A DNA stretch of 64,000 nt, taken from assembly GCA_950022295.1 (NCBI GenBank), contig OX465597.1, positions 187,177,016-187,241,015 on the forward strand, given 5' to 3'. Of the stretch, positions 10,701 to 22,319 are shown in pieces. The stretch is from Bromus sterilis (taxonomy: Eukaryota; Streptophyta; Magnoliopsida; Poales; Poaceae). The stretch's first letter is position 1. Every line of letters begins with the position of its first letter. A program made the translations under genes and the position numbers. The notes below the pieces were generated by a model. It had not been told where the DNA came from. It ran no database searches and saw only the letters and a program-made list of their open reading frames with translations.

Positions 10701-12797
10701 GATTTCAGCACCATTGCTGCACCTCTCAATGAGCTTACACGCAAGGATGTGCCTTTTACTTGGGGTACCGCACAGGAAGAAGCTTTCACGGTATTGAAAG
10801 ATAAGTTAACACATGCTCCTTTGCTCCAACTTCTTGATTTTAATAAGACTTTTGAGCTTGAATGCGATGCTAGTGGGATTGGTTTGGAAGGTGTGTTATT
10901 ACAAGATGCTAAACCTGTTGCATACTTTTCTGAAAAATTGAGTGGGCCTAGTCTGAACTATTCTACTTATGATAAGGAATTATATGCTCTTGTTCGGACA
11001 TTAGAAACTTGGCAACATTATTTATGGCCCAAAGAATTTGTTATACATTCTGATCATGAATCTTTGAAACACATAAGAAGTCAAGCAAAACTTAATCGTA
11101 GACATGCTAAGTGGGTTGAATTTATTGAGACTTTCCCTTATGTCATTAAACACAAGAAGGGGAAAGATAATATTATTGCTGATGCTTTGTCTCGTCGTTA
11201 TACTATGCTTTCACAACTTGACTTCAAGATATTCGGTTTAGAGACAATCAAAGAACAATATGTAAATGATGCGGAATTTAAAGATGTATTGCAGAATTGT
11301 AGAGAGGGTAGAACATGGAACAAGTTTGTGCTTAATGATGGATTTGTGTTCCGTTCTAACAAGCTATGCATTCCAGCTAGCTCTATTCGTCTTTTGTTGT
11401 TGCAGGAGGCGCATGGAGGAGGATTAATGGGACATTTTGGCGTGAAAAAGACGGATGACGTACTTGCTACACATTTCTTTTGGCCAAAGATGAGACGGGA
11501 TGTTGAGCGTTTTGTTGCTCGCTGCACTACATGTCAAAAAGCTAAGTCACGACTCAATCCTCATGGTTTATACATGCCTTTACCTGTACCTAGTGTTCCG
11601 TGGGAGGACATATCCATGGACTTTGTTTTAGGCTTGCCTCGAACAAAGAAGGGGAGGGATAGCATATTTGTTGTCGTGGATAGATTTTCTAAGATGGCAC
11701 ATTTTATACCATGTCATAAAAGCGATGATGCTGCTAATGTTGCTGATTTATTCTTTGGAGAGATTATTCGTTTACATGGTGTGCCCAATACTATTGTCTC
11801 GGATCGTGATACTAAGTTTCTTAGCCATTTTTGGAGATGCTTATGGGCTAAGTTGGGGACTAAACTACTTTTTAGTACTACATGTCATCCCCAAACTGAT
11901 GGACAAACTGAAGTGGTCAATAGGACATTGTCTACTATGCTTAGGGCTGTTTTAAAAAGTAACTTGAAACTGTGGGAAGAATGTTTACCTCATATTGAAT
12001 TTGCTTATAATCGTTCAGTGCATTCTACCACTAAAATGTGCCCTTTTGAGATTGTTTATGGTTTTCTACCTCGTGCACCTATTGATTTGCTGCCTCTTCC
12101 ATCTTCGGAGAAGGTTAATTTTGATGCTAAGCAACGTGCTGAATTGATATTAAAAATGCATGAGTTAACTAAAGATAACATTGAGCGCATGAATGCTAGA
12201 TACAAGCTTGCTGGTGATAGGGGTCGAAAGCATGTTGTGTTTGAACCAGGAGATCTTGTTTGGTTACATCTACGTAAAGATAGGTTTCCTGATTTGCGCA
12301 AGTCTAAGTTAATGCCACGAGCTGATGGTCCCTTTAAGGTTTTACAGAAAATTAATGATAATGCATATAAACTTGAGCTACCTGCAGATTTTGGGGTTAG
12401 TCCCACATTTAACATTGCAGATTTGAAACCTTATTTGGGAGAAGATGATGAGCTTCCGTCGAGGACGACTTCAATTCAAGAAGGGGAGGATGATGAGGAC
12501 ATCCCTACTAATGTTACACCCATACCCTCACCAACTACACATACTGGACCAGTTACTAGAGCACGTGCACGTCAACTAAATTATCAGGTACTTTCGTTTC
12601 TTGCGAATCCTTCTATTGTTCATGAACATATGATGCTGCCTAAATTAGATACTTTTGTTTTGCTTATGAATGAAGGACCTAGCATGGACACGAAGGATGG
12701 TCATTGGAGCGGGATCAAGAATGGAGAAGAAGGTGCGCGCGGGGGAAAGTACAGTGGAGTTTCCAGTGGGGATTTTCGCACGTTGAAGCCACCATAA
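7791..12797 (+). CDS. CRM1 Gag-Pol polyprotein (5'-frameshifted)
   Basis: 1668-codon open frame coding for capsid/nucleocapsid, protease, reverse transcriptase, RNase H and integrase of a chromovirus. Domains in order: gag with Ala/Pro-rich low-complexity segment; CCHC zinc knuckle CRRCQGGGHFAKDC; protease with IIDGGSCNN; RT with YFDDILIYS; RNase H with ELECDASG; integrase with an H-H-C-C finger ending CTTCQKAK and a D,D-35-E core (SMDFVLGL, SDRDTKF, TDGQTEVVNR). There is no classical chromodomain; instead the C-terminal ~100 residues are encoded in the 3' LTR. The gag start is displaced by the 13-bp deletion described for 7702-7790, so this copy probably does not make normal Gag. It differs from CRM3/CRM4 at scattered residues, for example LHGRPWQF where they have LLGRPWQF. 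Confidence 0.93.
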   Translation: MQDIETRFTEAIDGVEKMIDTKLDAKFTELIARLPSAQPQPPPLPRARRILFPRGQAAGIGAPPTAAVAATAAVAATAAAAASDVAQDDNYEGDYEEEVEQEAAYEQPAGRPRPNIRHGRHQPPPQVRDDEHVPKLKLNLKPFEGKYIPDAYLTWELETKQRFTCFQYPENRRVTAAVCEFTGFASIWWSEHCRLHANNIPTTWAALKDAMRTRWVPPYYQRELLQKLQRLRQGKNSVEEYYQELQTGLIRCGLVEDNEAMLARFMGGLNREIQTILEYKDFATITRLFHLACKAEREVQDRQAATRPNFSAGRNTSWTSRGASTSTRPAAPPSTSAAHSYREPPKQPAPPFKGAQSGPAASSSSSMASIGQARDRDIKCRRCQGGGHFAKDCPSKRVMTITADGGYESASDYDEETLVLIAHEEQGAHDDAHDIEYMTPDDADKYASLVAQRVLSVQVTKAEQNQRHNLFHTKGVVKERSVRIIIDGGSCNNLASMELVEKLSLTIRPHPHPYYIQWFNNSGKIKVTRSVRVHFSIAAYADYVDCDVVPMQACSLLHGRPWQFDRNVVHHGRTNQFTLVHQDKNIALLPMSPEQIVKDDLARASKAKQEKNKSENEIAAKEFEQQHKTNSKSSSVVSNEIKLTSPTLLATKVDISDLDVSQYVCYAFVCKEALFSFEELPPSLPPVVTDLLQEFIDVFPQDVPPGLPPIRGIEHQIDLIPGASLPNRAPYRTNPEETKEIQRQVQELLDKGYIRESLSPCAVPVILVPKKDGTWRMCVDCRAINNITIRYRHPIPRLDDMLDELSGSTMFSKVDLRSGYHQIRMKLGDEWKTAFKTKFGLYEWLVMPFGLTNAPSTFMRLMNEVLRAFIGRFVVVYFDDILIYSKSLEEHLDHLRAVFIALRNARLFGNLGKCTFCTDRVSFLGYVVTPQGIEVDHAKIEAIESWPQPKTVTQVRSFLGLAGFYRRFVRDFSTIAAPLNELTRKDVPFTWGTAQEEAFTVLKDKLTHAPLLQLLDFNKTFELECDASGIGLEGVLLQDAKPVAYFSEKLSGPSLNYSTYDKELYALVRTLETWQHYLWPKEFVIHSDHESLKHIRSQAKLNRRHAKWVEFIETFPYVIKHKKGKDNIIADALSRRYTMLSQLDFKIFGLETIKEQYVNDAEFKDVLQNCREGRTWNKFVLNDGFVFRSNKLCIPASSIRLLLLQEAHGGGLMGHFGVKKTDDVLATHFFWPKMRRDVERFVARCTTCQKAKSRLNPHGLYMPLPVPSVPWEDISMDFVLGLPRTKKGRDSIFVVVDRFSKMAHFIPCHKSDDAANVADLFFGEIIRLHGVPNTIVSDRDTKFLSHFWRCLWAKLGTKLLFSTTCHPQTDGQTEVVNRTLSTMLRAVLKSNLKLWEECLPHIEFAYNRSVHSTTKMCPFEIVYGFLPRAPIDLLPLPSSEKVNFDAKQRAELILKMHELTKDNIERMNARYKLAGDRGRKHVVFEPGDLVWLHLRKDRFPDLRKSKLMPRADGPFKVLQKINDNAYKLELPADFGVSPTFNIADLKPYLGEDDELPSRTTSIQEGEDDEDIPTNVTPIPSPTTHTGPVTRARARQLNYQVLSFLANPSIVHEHMMLPKLDTFVLLMNEGPSMDTKDGHWSGIKNGEEGARGGKYSGVSSGDFRTLKPP
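12478..12490 (+). other. CRM1 polypurine tract
   Basis: AAGAAGGGGAGGA directly before the 3' LTR; it primes plus-strand synthesis. It lies inside the pol frame, encoding part of the acidic EGEDD linker, so it is both coding and cis-acting. The same tract precedes the CRM5 3' LTR. Confidence 0.75.
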
Positions 12798-13406
12798 GGC
12801 ATGCATGAAGGCTTGGACGGAATACACGAGATGCCACTTCATTATTTTCGTCCAAGAGCAATTATAGGTGCTGCGTCACCTTAATATTGGGCTGGGCCCA
12901 TGTAATTTCGAAATACCACATTATAGGCTGTTTTTAGAGTCCGTATGTGTGGGGAAACCGAGTTAGGGTTGTTTTCGGACCCCACCTCCAAGGGGTCACG
13001 AAAATCCCCTCTGTTCCCCCATATATACAGCCCTTAGGGCGTCGTTTAGACTTGGGTTTTAATTAGATATAAGTTAGCCATAGCCGCAACTTTGAGCTCT
13101 TCGTTTGTGTCATCCGACCAGGCCAAGACCTCATTGGAACCCCAACTTTCGTAATCATTCATCTTATATTCGCAATATCCAGATTGCAATTCTTAGTTCT
13201 TGCTTGTTCTTCGATTGCTTGCAGGAATTAAACCTTCGTGGTCAGGTTGATCGTGCATCCGCGGGATCAATAACCTCTCGGAGTTGGTTTAGCGATCGCT
13301 AAGGCGCAACGTCTTCGCACGTTCGTAGTCGGATCGTGAAAGTTGCCTCCACCATAATCGATCTCCACCATCTCATCGAAACATCGGGACACCTTCGCCT
13401 CTATCA
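12491..13406 (+). repeat. CRM1 3' LTR
   Basis: 916 bp, nearly identical to the 5' LTR. Contains the last 307 nt of the polyprotein frame (to 12797). Followed by GCAAG, the right target duplication. Confidence 0.92.
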
Positions 13407-13411
13407 GCAAG

Positions 13412-15185
13412 TCACACGAAAAAAGATATAACAGACCTACAGCTACATGCAAGGTAAGTCAAAGGAAGGCTTATGGTTTTATTTTGCAGAAAGCTGATTT
13501 TTCCCTCAATCTACCTAAATTAAATTTTAGTTTATCTTACTACTTAAGGTTGAACTGGGCTACACCAGTTCCAACCCATACCCTTTATTAAATCTGTCAA
13601 GACCATCCAACAACAGTAATGCCCAGATGCTCAAAGTTGTCCATAACCAGGGACACGGCTAATCATGATCAGTTTGTACGCTCTGCAGAGGTCTGTACGC
13701 TTTACCCACTGGACCCAACCCGGAGATTGAGACGAAGTCTTCAGAAGAGGTCACCTCCACCCTTTGATAGCCGGTACACCTATCATATCTATATCAGCTA
13801 GCTACCAGTGCCAGGCTCCCTACAACTTACTTGACTAAGCCAGAGCCCATATAGCCAGTGGTCGTACATGGAACCTACTAGTCACTAAGTCTGTCCAATC
13901 TTTTTGGGCCTGGACGGCGCCTACTTAGGGTGCACTCTCATGGGAGCATTCCTTAGCTAAGGTGTGCGACCCCATGATGCCTTCCCTCCATACCATACAC
14001 AACCATTAGGGGTACAAGCTGGTCTCACCTTAGATAAGGTACGAGCTCCCAGAAAGCACTCCCTGCCCGTCCAGAGGTGTATTCTAATTAAGGTTTGCTA
14101 GTCAAGTCATTAAAATCCTTACACAGCTCAATGAAATCTCAAACCAATCCCCGTATACAAGCATAGCAATATATAACAAGAACGTGCTAGGTTGTCTAAG
14201 AAAACAGGATAAATCATATGGCTACCCTACCAGGTTTGCAGCAATAATATATAGTAGCATTTCTACACATGCATACGGTGATATTGCCACATGCATAAGT
14301 AAAAATATAGGTTGTGAAATGGTCAAAGTATGACTTGCCTTATACATTCGATGAAGTTCTTTGCTCTCACGATCCAGATAAATCTACTCGTCGCACTCCG
14401 AGCAATCTATAGTCAACAAAAGAGCTCAAATAAGCAATCATGCAAAAATAAACCACAAGATCAACAAATCAAACATAATAAGGTTTAGCAACAAAAACAA
14501 CTAGGCTCGATACAGTATAGGTGTCGATGTGCTCGAAGGTGATAGGTGAAACGTGAACTCAAGAGAGTCAACGGATAAAGAATTATTTCTATAAAATATT
14601 ATGACCAAAGGCATTATGAATTCAAGGTGAACATGATGTCAATATGAAAGGTGTGTGGATATCACCGGTAGGATGTTTCAAATGATCCAATATGCAAAAA
14701 GAATCACGTGAAACGGAATACTACAACACAAGTTATAGTAAAGTGATGTCTGAATAAAATTTAAATTCAACAGATCAAAAAGTATTTTAATATGGTGGAA
14801 AAATGATACACACAACGAGTATATGATACGTGTGATCATACGCAAAAAGAATCAATTGAATTGGGTCAACTGTATAAAAGATACGGCCTCCGGAAGGTTG
14901 AATTTGAATCTAAATAAATTCAAATTCAAATATTTTCAAAAGTTGATTTGATATGTTTACTTGATAGAGAAGCTCAAAAAATAAACTTAGGCTTTTGAAT
15001 CACCTAAATCGGAGTAACGGTGTAAAAGATATGGCTAATAAAAAACTAGGGACTAATCTGTAAAAGACAGTACTGAATCGTAAATAAGAAAATAAATTTC
15101 ATCGCGAACAGGTCCTTTTCGCTACAGGACGAAACTGTAGCTCACCGATGATGACGTGGCGACGGCATGGAAACGGAGGAAGCAG
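13412..15185 (-). other. Right part of the ~3 kb solo LTR, non-coding
   Basis: LTR sequence continuing from 5350-5698 across the CRM1 insertion. No open frame of note. Contains short AAATTCAAATTCAAAT-like runs near 14900-14935. Nothing else recognisable. Confidence 0.6.
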
Positions 15186-15301
15186 CGGCACGGACTTCGA
15201 GGTTCACCGGCGGCACGGATTTCAAGGTTCACGCCACGAATTTCGAGGTTCCCGGCACAGGGATTGAGGTTCGCCGGCCCGGATCCCGAGATTCAACGGT
15301 G
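15186..15301. repeat. GC-rich 22-25 bp minisatellite in the solo LTR
   Basis: About five degenerate tandem units built around GGCACGGATTTCGAGGTTCACC. The units differ from one another at several positions, suggesting old amplification. No function is evident. Confidence 0.65.
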
Positions 15302-16052
15302 GAGGCACGAAAAACGTGGAGCCGCTGGGACGATTTAGGGATTTTTTTTTGAAATCTTATATAGCCCGAAAAAAAATATAAAAAAAATAATCCGTCTCGG
15401 GCTCAAATTGCGCCCGCGATGAGAAAGGGCTACTGGGCCAGCTAGGTACAATGTTCTTTCTTTATCTTTAAACCCGAAACTTCAAACAATTCTATAAAAT
15501 CAACCATAAATCAAAAAAATATGAAATAAATTCCGAAATTGATCAAATAATCTAAAGAAACTTATGCAATGAACATATTTTCCAAAAAAGATAAATAAAA
15601 ATAAAGATAATTTTCAATGAATTTATTTAGTTATTAAATATTTAAAAAATCAACAGAAATCTCTAATAATTATTTAAATAATTCCCACTCCATTTTTTGA
15701 AGAATTCATTTTATCTTCTCTCAAGTTACTATTATTTTTTGAATGGATAATTATTTAAATAAACTCTAATTAAAGTAATCTCATATTTAAAACATTCCCA
15801 ACTTTCTTTTATATTGAAGGAGTCATATTACCTTTTCTGAGTTTGATTTGTTGGATTTGTTTTAAATATTAAATTGCAAAATACCGACAATGAATATTAG
15901 GGAAAGTCCTTTATTCCCTCTCATTTTAATATTAAATAAACTTCGAAAATTTCAGATCCTAGTGAAAGTCAAGCATAACAAGCAAACAATCATTATTATA
16001 ACTAATTTATTAACATTCCAAAATTTCGAAAATTTTGGGATGTTACAATAAT

Positions 16053-18831
16053 CAAATATGTATTCTTGATTGGGCTCATGGTGATTTTCCATGTTGATAC
16101 AACTCAAGAACATAAAAATATGTGTTCTTCCTGGTTCGGTCACATGGAGATTCTGATCTCCATGTCGATACAAATCAAGAATAGAAATAGAAACAAACCT
16201 CAGATTGTTTGGTTCCCATAACATCCTACTGTATAGAAATTATAGGATATATAGGCTCCATATTGTGTTAATACCATGTTCAATTAAAAAAATATTAAAC
16301 TCGACCTTCATTCGGTCTCATGGCGACTCCGGTCCCCATGATGATACAAATCAAGGAAATAAACTAAATTCCTAGTTTGGTCTCATAGCGATCTTTGATC
16401 CTATGTTGATACAAATTAGGTGCACATAATAAAATTCGTGTTGGTTTGGGCACATGGCGATTCCGATCTCCATGTCGATACAAATAAAGAATAGAAGTAA
16501 AAACAACCTCGTAATGTTGTGGTCTCATAAAGTCCTACATGATAGAAATTAGGACATATTTCCTCCATATGATATTACTGTTTAGACCCCATATACATGA
16601 GATATTGCTGCACTAGGTGATGCTAGCCGTGGTATGATGATGAAATAAAGTAAAATAAAATAATGCGTGCATGTCATCTGCCTATCTAATAACCTTGATC
16701 AATCTAAACCTCGTACATGTCCAACCATACATATTTAAAATGTTCGATAGTACACTCCCAAATAATTGTGGATTAGGTAATATAATGATGTAAGCAACAT
16801 ACACATGTGTGATCAAATCAAGTAAAGCACCGACGCGTATTAGGCTTGGTACTGAAAGTAATCAGCCACATCCTATCAAACAGGGCATGTCTCATGTTGT
16901 TCCATTATCATGTATTCCCTTATATAGATGCATGTATTATCTAAATGAATTGTATGATCTCCCTATACTGATTTTGCACTACATAAAATATAGTGCACCG
17001 TGTTGTTAATGTCAAAATACACATGGAAAACAAATAATCATGCAAGATATTTACTCTGTGCATTGTTTAGTCTTATATAACTAAACTAAGTTGATAATCC
17101 ACATCATGCTTATGAAACATATAAACTGATACATACTCTTGTTTGGCTACACTACTTACAAGCATACATTCTATTCTACGATAGTGATAGTACAAAAAAA
17201 AGAGATATCACTATGCTTCATTCGGTTATGCTAAACGTGAGCATATTGCTACACGGCGCTAGCCATAATACGAGTGAAGTGAAATTACATTAAAATATGC
17301 TCATATAATTATGTCACTAGTTTCTCATATAAAACTAGTCAGAATCATATTGCGCCATTAATCCCATGCGGTTATGATCGTGTCATGCACTACATATAGG
17401 TGCAGGCACATACAAACTGAACATGAGTTCAATTATACAATTGCATGTAAGCATTGAATTCTTATGTCATAAGAAAATCTCCCATGTAGATTAAAATCAA
17501 ACCATGCATTCCTCTCATATAGGTGTGTGCATATACATAATTAATGATAAGTAGGATCATAGCTCATGTTATTTGCACTGAATATAATGTAGTGCATCCT
17601 TGGCCTCTATATATATTATGGCTTTCCCATGTCGGCTTAATACAATTGTATATACGTTGATACAAAATTAAATAAGATATTTTCTCTATTCCATGCATGC
17701 ATAGAGAAATCACATGCATGATAAACTTGGCTCACAAAATGAGTCATACCATATATTGCACACGTGCTTGCTAAACTAGCTTATTAACTATTAAAAATGC
17801 TCATATATCATAAAAACTACTCCGACTCCTTAAGAGTATAAACTACGGTAAAATATTCAAAATATTACTCTGATGCCTTAAGAGTATAAACTACAGTAAG
17901 ATATTCAAAATATTACTCCATTGCCCTAAGAGTATAAACTACGGTAAAACCATCAAAATATTACTCCATTTCCTTAAGAGTATAAGCTACGGTAAAACCA
18001 TCAAAATATTACTCCAATGCCTTAAGAGTATAAACTATGGTAAAATCATCAAAATAATCCAATGCCCTAAGAGTATAAACTACGATAAAATCATCATAAT
18101 ATTACTCCAATACCTTAATAGTATAAACTATGGTCAAATATCAAAATACTCCAATGCCTTAAGAGTATTTACTATGGTAAAATATAGAAACTACTCCAAT
18201 GCCTTAAGAGTATATAGTACGGTCAAATATCAAAACTACTCCAATACCTTAAGAGTATAAAATACAATCAAATATAAAAACTACTCCAACACCTTAAGAG
18301 TATGAAATATGGTCAAATATAGAAAATACTCCAATACCTTAAGAGTATAAACTATGATCAAATATAGAAAATACTCCAACAACATATGAGTATAAACTAT
18401 AGTGCCAAATATAAGGCAAATGCTCCAAACTATAGATGACAACCTACACAAAACTATAAACTAATAGATGCATGCATGGAAAATGTGAAAGATAAATAGG
18501 ATCATACAATATGTCACTTGGACTAAACATAACATCGTGCAACTGAATATCTCATCATAAAATTCCATATAGCCTCTTCATATGTTGGCTTGATGCAATG
18601 ATATATACATTGCTACAAATTGAACCAAATATTTCTCCTTTCATGCATCCATATAGAATCACATGCATTATAAAATTAACTCATAAAAAAGAGAGTTATC
18701 CCCTATATTGCACGTATGCTCACTGAACTAGCTAGTAAACCATTAAATAAATCTTTATATGAAAACCACATCTTATTACTAAATTATCCTATGGTTAACG
18801 AGCTAGACATAAATAGACAAAGCATCCACGT
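16053..18831 (+). repeat. LARD 5' LTR, segment 2
   Basis: Colinear with 39836-42556 of the 3' LTR. Contains the remainder of minisatellite a (16053-16500), non-coding AT-rich sequence, and hairpin array b (17816-18420). It ends with CACGT (18827-18831), the target duplication of the CRM2 composite; the 3' LTR reads through this point without insertion near 42555. Confidence 0.82.
17816..18420 (+). repeat. LARD hairpin array b, 5' LTR
   Basis: About 13 tandem units of ~46 bp with the core TACTCCAATGCCTTAAGAGTA followed by TAAACTAYGG and an AAAATAT linker. The core is an inverted repeat, TACTC...GAGTA with an 11-nt loop. The 3' LTR carries the same array at 41586-42160. Confidence 0.85.
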
Positions 18832-19747
18832 TGATGAGGACATCCCTACTAATGTTACACCCATACCCTCACCAACTACACATACTGGACCAGTTACTAG
18901 AGCACGTGCACGTCAACTAAATTATCAGGTACTTTCGTTTCTTGCGAATCCTTCTATTGTTCATGAACATATGATGCTGCCTAAATTAGATACTTTTGTT
19001 TTGGTTATGAATGAAGGACCTAGCATGGACAAGAAGGACGGTCATTGGAGCGGGATCAAGAATGGAGAAGAAGGTGCGCGCGGGGGAAAGTACAGTGGAG
19101 CTTCCAGTGGGGATTTTCGCACGTTGAAGCCACCATAAGGCATGCATGAAGGCTTGGACGGAATACACGAGATGCCACTTCATTATTTTCGTCCAAGAGC
19201 AATTATAGGTGCTGCGTCACCTTAATATTGGGCTGGGCCCATGTAATTTCGAAATACCACATTATAGGCAGTTTTTAGAGTCCGTATGTGTGGGGAAACC
19301 GAGTTAGGGTTGTTTTCGGACCCCACCTCCAAGGGGTCACGAAAATCCCCTCTGTTCCCCCATATATACAGCCCTTAGGGCGTCGTTTAGACTTGGGTTT
19401 TAATTAGATTTAAGTTAGCCATAGCCGCAACTTCGAGCTCTTCGTTTGTGTCATCCGACCAGGCCAAGACCTTATTGGAACCCCAACTTTCGTAATCATT
19501 CATCTTATATTCGCAATATCCAGATTGCAATTCTTAGTTCTTGCTTGTTCTTCGATTGCTTGCAGGAATTAGACCTTCGTGGTCAGGTTGATCGTGCATC
19601 CGCGGGATCAATAACCTCTCGGAGTTGGTTTAGCGATCGCTAAGGCGCAACGTCTTCGCACGTTCGTAGTCGGATCGTGAAAGTTGCCTCCACCATAATC
19701 GATCTCCACCATCTCATCGAAACATCGAGACACCTTCGCCTCTATCA
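18832..19747 (+). repeat. CRM2 5' LTR
   Basis: 916 bp, TGATGAGGACATCC to CCTCTATCA. Followed by the primer site TGGTATCAGA at 19750-19759. The Pol-tail frame inside it is open to 19138. Confidence 0.9.
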
Positions 19748-19749
19748 AG

Positions 19750-19759
19750 TGGTATCAGA
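19750..19759 (+). promoter_or_regulatory. CRM2 primer binding site (initiator Met tRNA)
   Basis: TGGTATCAGA two bases after the LTR, as in CRM1. Confidence 0.85.
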
Positions 19760-20863
19760 TTTCCAGGTTGCTCGGTGAGATTTACCAGTTTTCGTAGTCT
19801 AGATTGGTTCTGTTTTTCATACCTACAGTCCACGAAAAAGCCAACAAAAAAAAATTAGGGTTAGATCATCACGTCCCAAAACAGTCCGAGCCTTTGTCCA
19901 GTTTTCTTTACAGTAGTTTGCATTGTTGAATTTGCGGTTGCATCGTCGTGTCGAGTTGCTGATCTTAGCGTCTAGTTCCCTTAGAGTTTCGAGTCTGATC
20001 ACAGTTTGCCACGTCGCCGCCGCACCAGTAGTCATCCTACCACGTTCCGCCAATCCAAGTCAAGTTACACCACCACTTTCCGCCAAGCAGAGTCCATATA
20101 CACCACCACGTCTCACGAGTCCGACTTGAGTTCCACCATCAGTACGGTTCCTGATATCCCCGTAGCCAGAATAGTTTTGAGTTGATTAGAGTCGGATTTC
20201 ACCAATCTTTTGTCGTACGTAGAAGAGGGTGATTTCCAAAAAAAAAAAAAGTGTCTGGCACGCTTTCCAGAGCAGTTTTTAGGCCAAAATTTTCAGGGGT
20301 AAAAAAATTTTGTGCCCATACGTTCCTTAGGTCCAGAAACTCGTTTTGAGACGTTCGCCACCATAGTGATTTTTTCGCACTTTTTCAGCCCCCGCAGTCC
20401 CGCATCGCCAAAAAAAAAAGAGCAAAAAAAAAAAAAAAAAGAGAGAGAAAAAAAAATTCAGAGTGTGCTTCACAGTTGTTACGTGCCGCGCCGTGCTTTC
20501 GTTGGTGTTTTAGGCTCGCGTCTCTAGTACGGTCTAGCCTAGGATCAGCACAGTACCGACGTTGAGTGTTTATTCAGCTTTGCATCTCTGTTTTGATTAC
20601 TGTTGAGTTTTTCCTACCATCCTTGTCAGCCTTCCTACAGCTCCACATATATTCTACATCGTGCGTTTTGACACCTCCTGGCCATCGCTCTACCATATCT
20701 CTGAGAGTTTTGACCCGTTGGTTGTACATCACCACCTGCTGCTAGGTAAGAATCGGTAAGAACGTAAGAAAAGCTTGACGGATTTGTGCTTTCCACCACC
20801 CCACATCCATCCCATTAGTAGAAGTAGGATCATATTCCTGTGTGTTTTCTCTTTCTGCTAACC

Positions 20864-21403
20864 ATGCCAGGATCACATGATGAAGTGGCGCGGGATGCAC
20901 CCGATTGGGAGAACATGACAAACAAGGAGCTACATGATAAATTTGCACAAATGATGTCTGAACAGGTGAATGACATCGAGACCAGATTTACAGAGGCGAT
21001 TGATGGTGTGGAGAAAATGATCGACACCAAGCTCGACGCCAAGTTTATTGAGTTGATCGCACGCCTACCTTCAGCACAGCCACAGCCACCGCCACTACCA
21101 CGTGCACGACGTATTCTGTTTCCGCGAGGACAAGCTGCTGGTATTGGTGCTCCTCCTACTGCTGCAGTTGCTGCTACTGCTGCTGCTGCTGCTTCTGACG
21201 TCGCCCAGGACGACAACTACGAGGGTGATTACGAGGAGGAGGTGGAACAGGAAGCGGCCTATGAGCAGCCAGCTGGACGTCCACGTCCCAACATTCGCCT
21301 CGGTCGACACCAACCACCCCCTCAGGTACGCGATGATGAACATGTGCCTAAACTTAAATTGAATCTTAAGCCGTTTGAGGGTAGATATATTCCTGATGCT
21401 TAT
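20864..21403 (+). pseudogene. CRM2 gag, N-terminal 180 codons, truncated by CRM3
   Basis: Starts at the conserved MPGSHDEV and is open through the Ala-rich segment and the acidic EGDYEEEVEQEAA block to IPDAY, where the minus-strand LTR of CRM3 begins. It lacks the remaining gag, the zinc knuckle and all of pol. The N-terminal sequence deleted in CRM1 (FAQMMSEQV) is intact here. Confidence 0.88.
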
Positions 21404-22319
21404 TGATAGAGGCGAAGGTGTCCCGATGTTTCGATGAGATGGTGGAGATCGATTATGGTGGAGTAGACTTTCACGACCCGACTACGAACGTGCGAAGACG
21501 TTGCGCCTTAGCGATCGCTAAACCAACTCCGAGAGGTTATTGATCCCGCGGATGCACGATCAACCTGACCACGAAGGTCTAATTCCTGCAAGCAATCGAA
21601 GAACAAGCAAGAACTAAGAATTGCAATCTGGATATTGCGAATATAAGATGAAAGATTACGAAAGTTGGGGTTCCAATGAGGTCTTGGCCTGGTCGGATGA
21701 CACAAACGAAGAGCTCGAAGTTGCGGCTATGGCTAACTTAAATCTAATTAAAACCCAAGTCTAAACGACGCCCTAAGGGTTGTATATATGGGGGAACAGA
21801 GGGGATTTTCGTGACCCCTTGGAGGTGGGGTCCGAAAATAACCCTAACTCGGTTTCCCCACACATACGGACTCTAAAAACAGCCTATAAGGTGGTATTTC
21901 GAAATTACATGGGCCCAGCCCAATATTAAGGTGACGCAGCACCTATAATTGCCCTTGGACGAAAATAATGAAGTGGCATCTCGCGTATTTCGTCCAAGAC
22001 TTCATGCGCGCCTTATGGTGGCTTCAAAGTGCGATAATCATCACTGGAAGCTCCGCTGTCCTTTCCCGCGCGCGCACCTTCTTCTCCATGCTTGATCCCG
22101 CTCCAATGACCATCCTTCTTGTCCATGCTAGGTCCTTCATTCATAAGCAAAACAAAAGTATCTAATTTAGGCAGTATCATATGTTCATGAACAATAGAAG
22201 GATTCGCAAGAAACGAAAGTACCTGATAATTTAGTTGACGTGCACGAGCTCTAGTAACTGGTCCAATATGTGTAGTTGGTGAGGATATGGGTGTAACATT
22301 AGTAGGGATGTCCTCATCA
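21404..22319 (-). repeat. CRM3 3' LTR
   Basis: 916 bp; on the plus strand it reads TGATAGAGGCGAAGG to CCTCATCA. It encodes the last 307 nt of the CRM3 polyprotein frame. Confidence 0.9.

Larger units (their letters stand above)
5704..13406 (+). mobile_element. CRM1: full-length CRM-type chromovirus, TSD GCAAG
   Basis: Complete Ty3/gypsy LTR retrotransposon of 7703 bp. LTRs at 5704-6619 and 12491-13406 (916 bp each, TG...CA), primer site at 6622, Gag-Pol frame 7791-12797, polypurine tract at 12478-12490. Flanked by perfect GCAAG at 5699-5703 and 13407-13411. Pol runs 307 nt into the 3' LTR, an architecture known for centromeric CRM elements (Cereba/Quinta/CRM relatives); clade assignment rests on this and on Pol sequence recall. 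By eye the two LTRs differ at about eight positions, so the insertion is recent. A short gag deletion breaks the N-terminal frame. Confidence 0.92.
5350..16047 (-). mobile_element. Solo LTR (about 3.0 kb) inserted in LARD 5' LTR, containing CRM1
   Basis: Begins TGTAACGACC and ends GGGATGTTACA, flanked by perfect 5-bp duplications ATAAT (5345-5349 and 16048-16052). The LARD 3' LTR carries the unoccupied site near 39825-39850. Without CRM1 and its duplication the insert is ~2990 bp, with no coding domains, primer site or second LTR, so I read it as a solo LTR. The reverse complement starts TGTAACATCCCAAAATTTTC, which resembles the 5' end of many grass gypsy LTRs, so minus orientation is inferred. 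It contains a GC-rich minisatellite (15186-15301) and AT-rich flanks. Confidence 0.75.
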
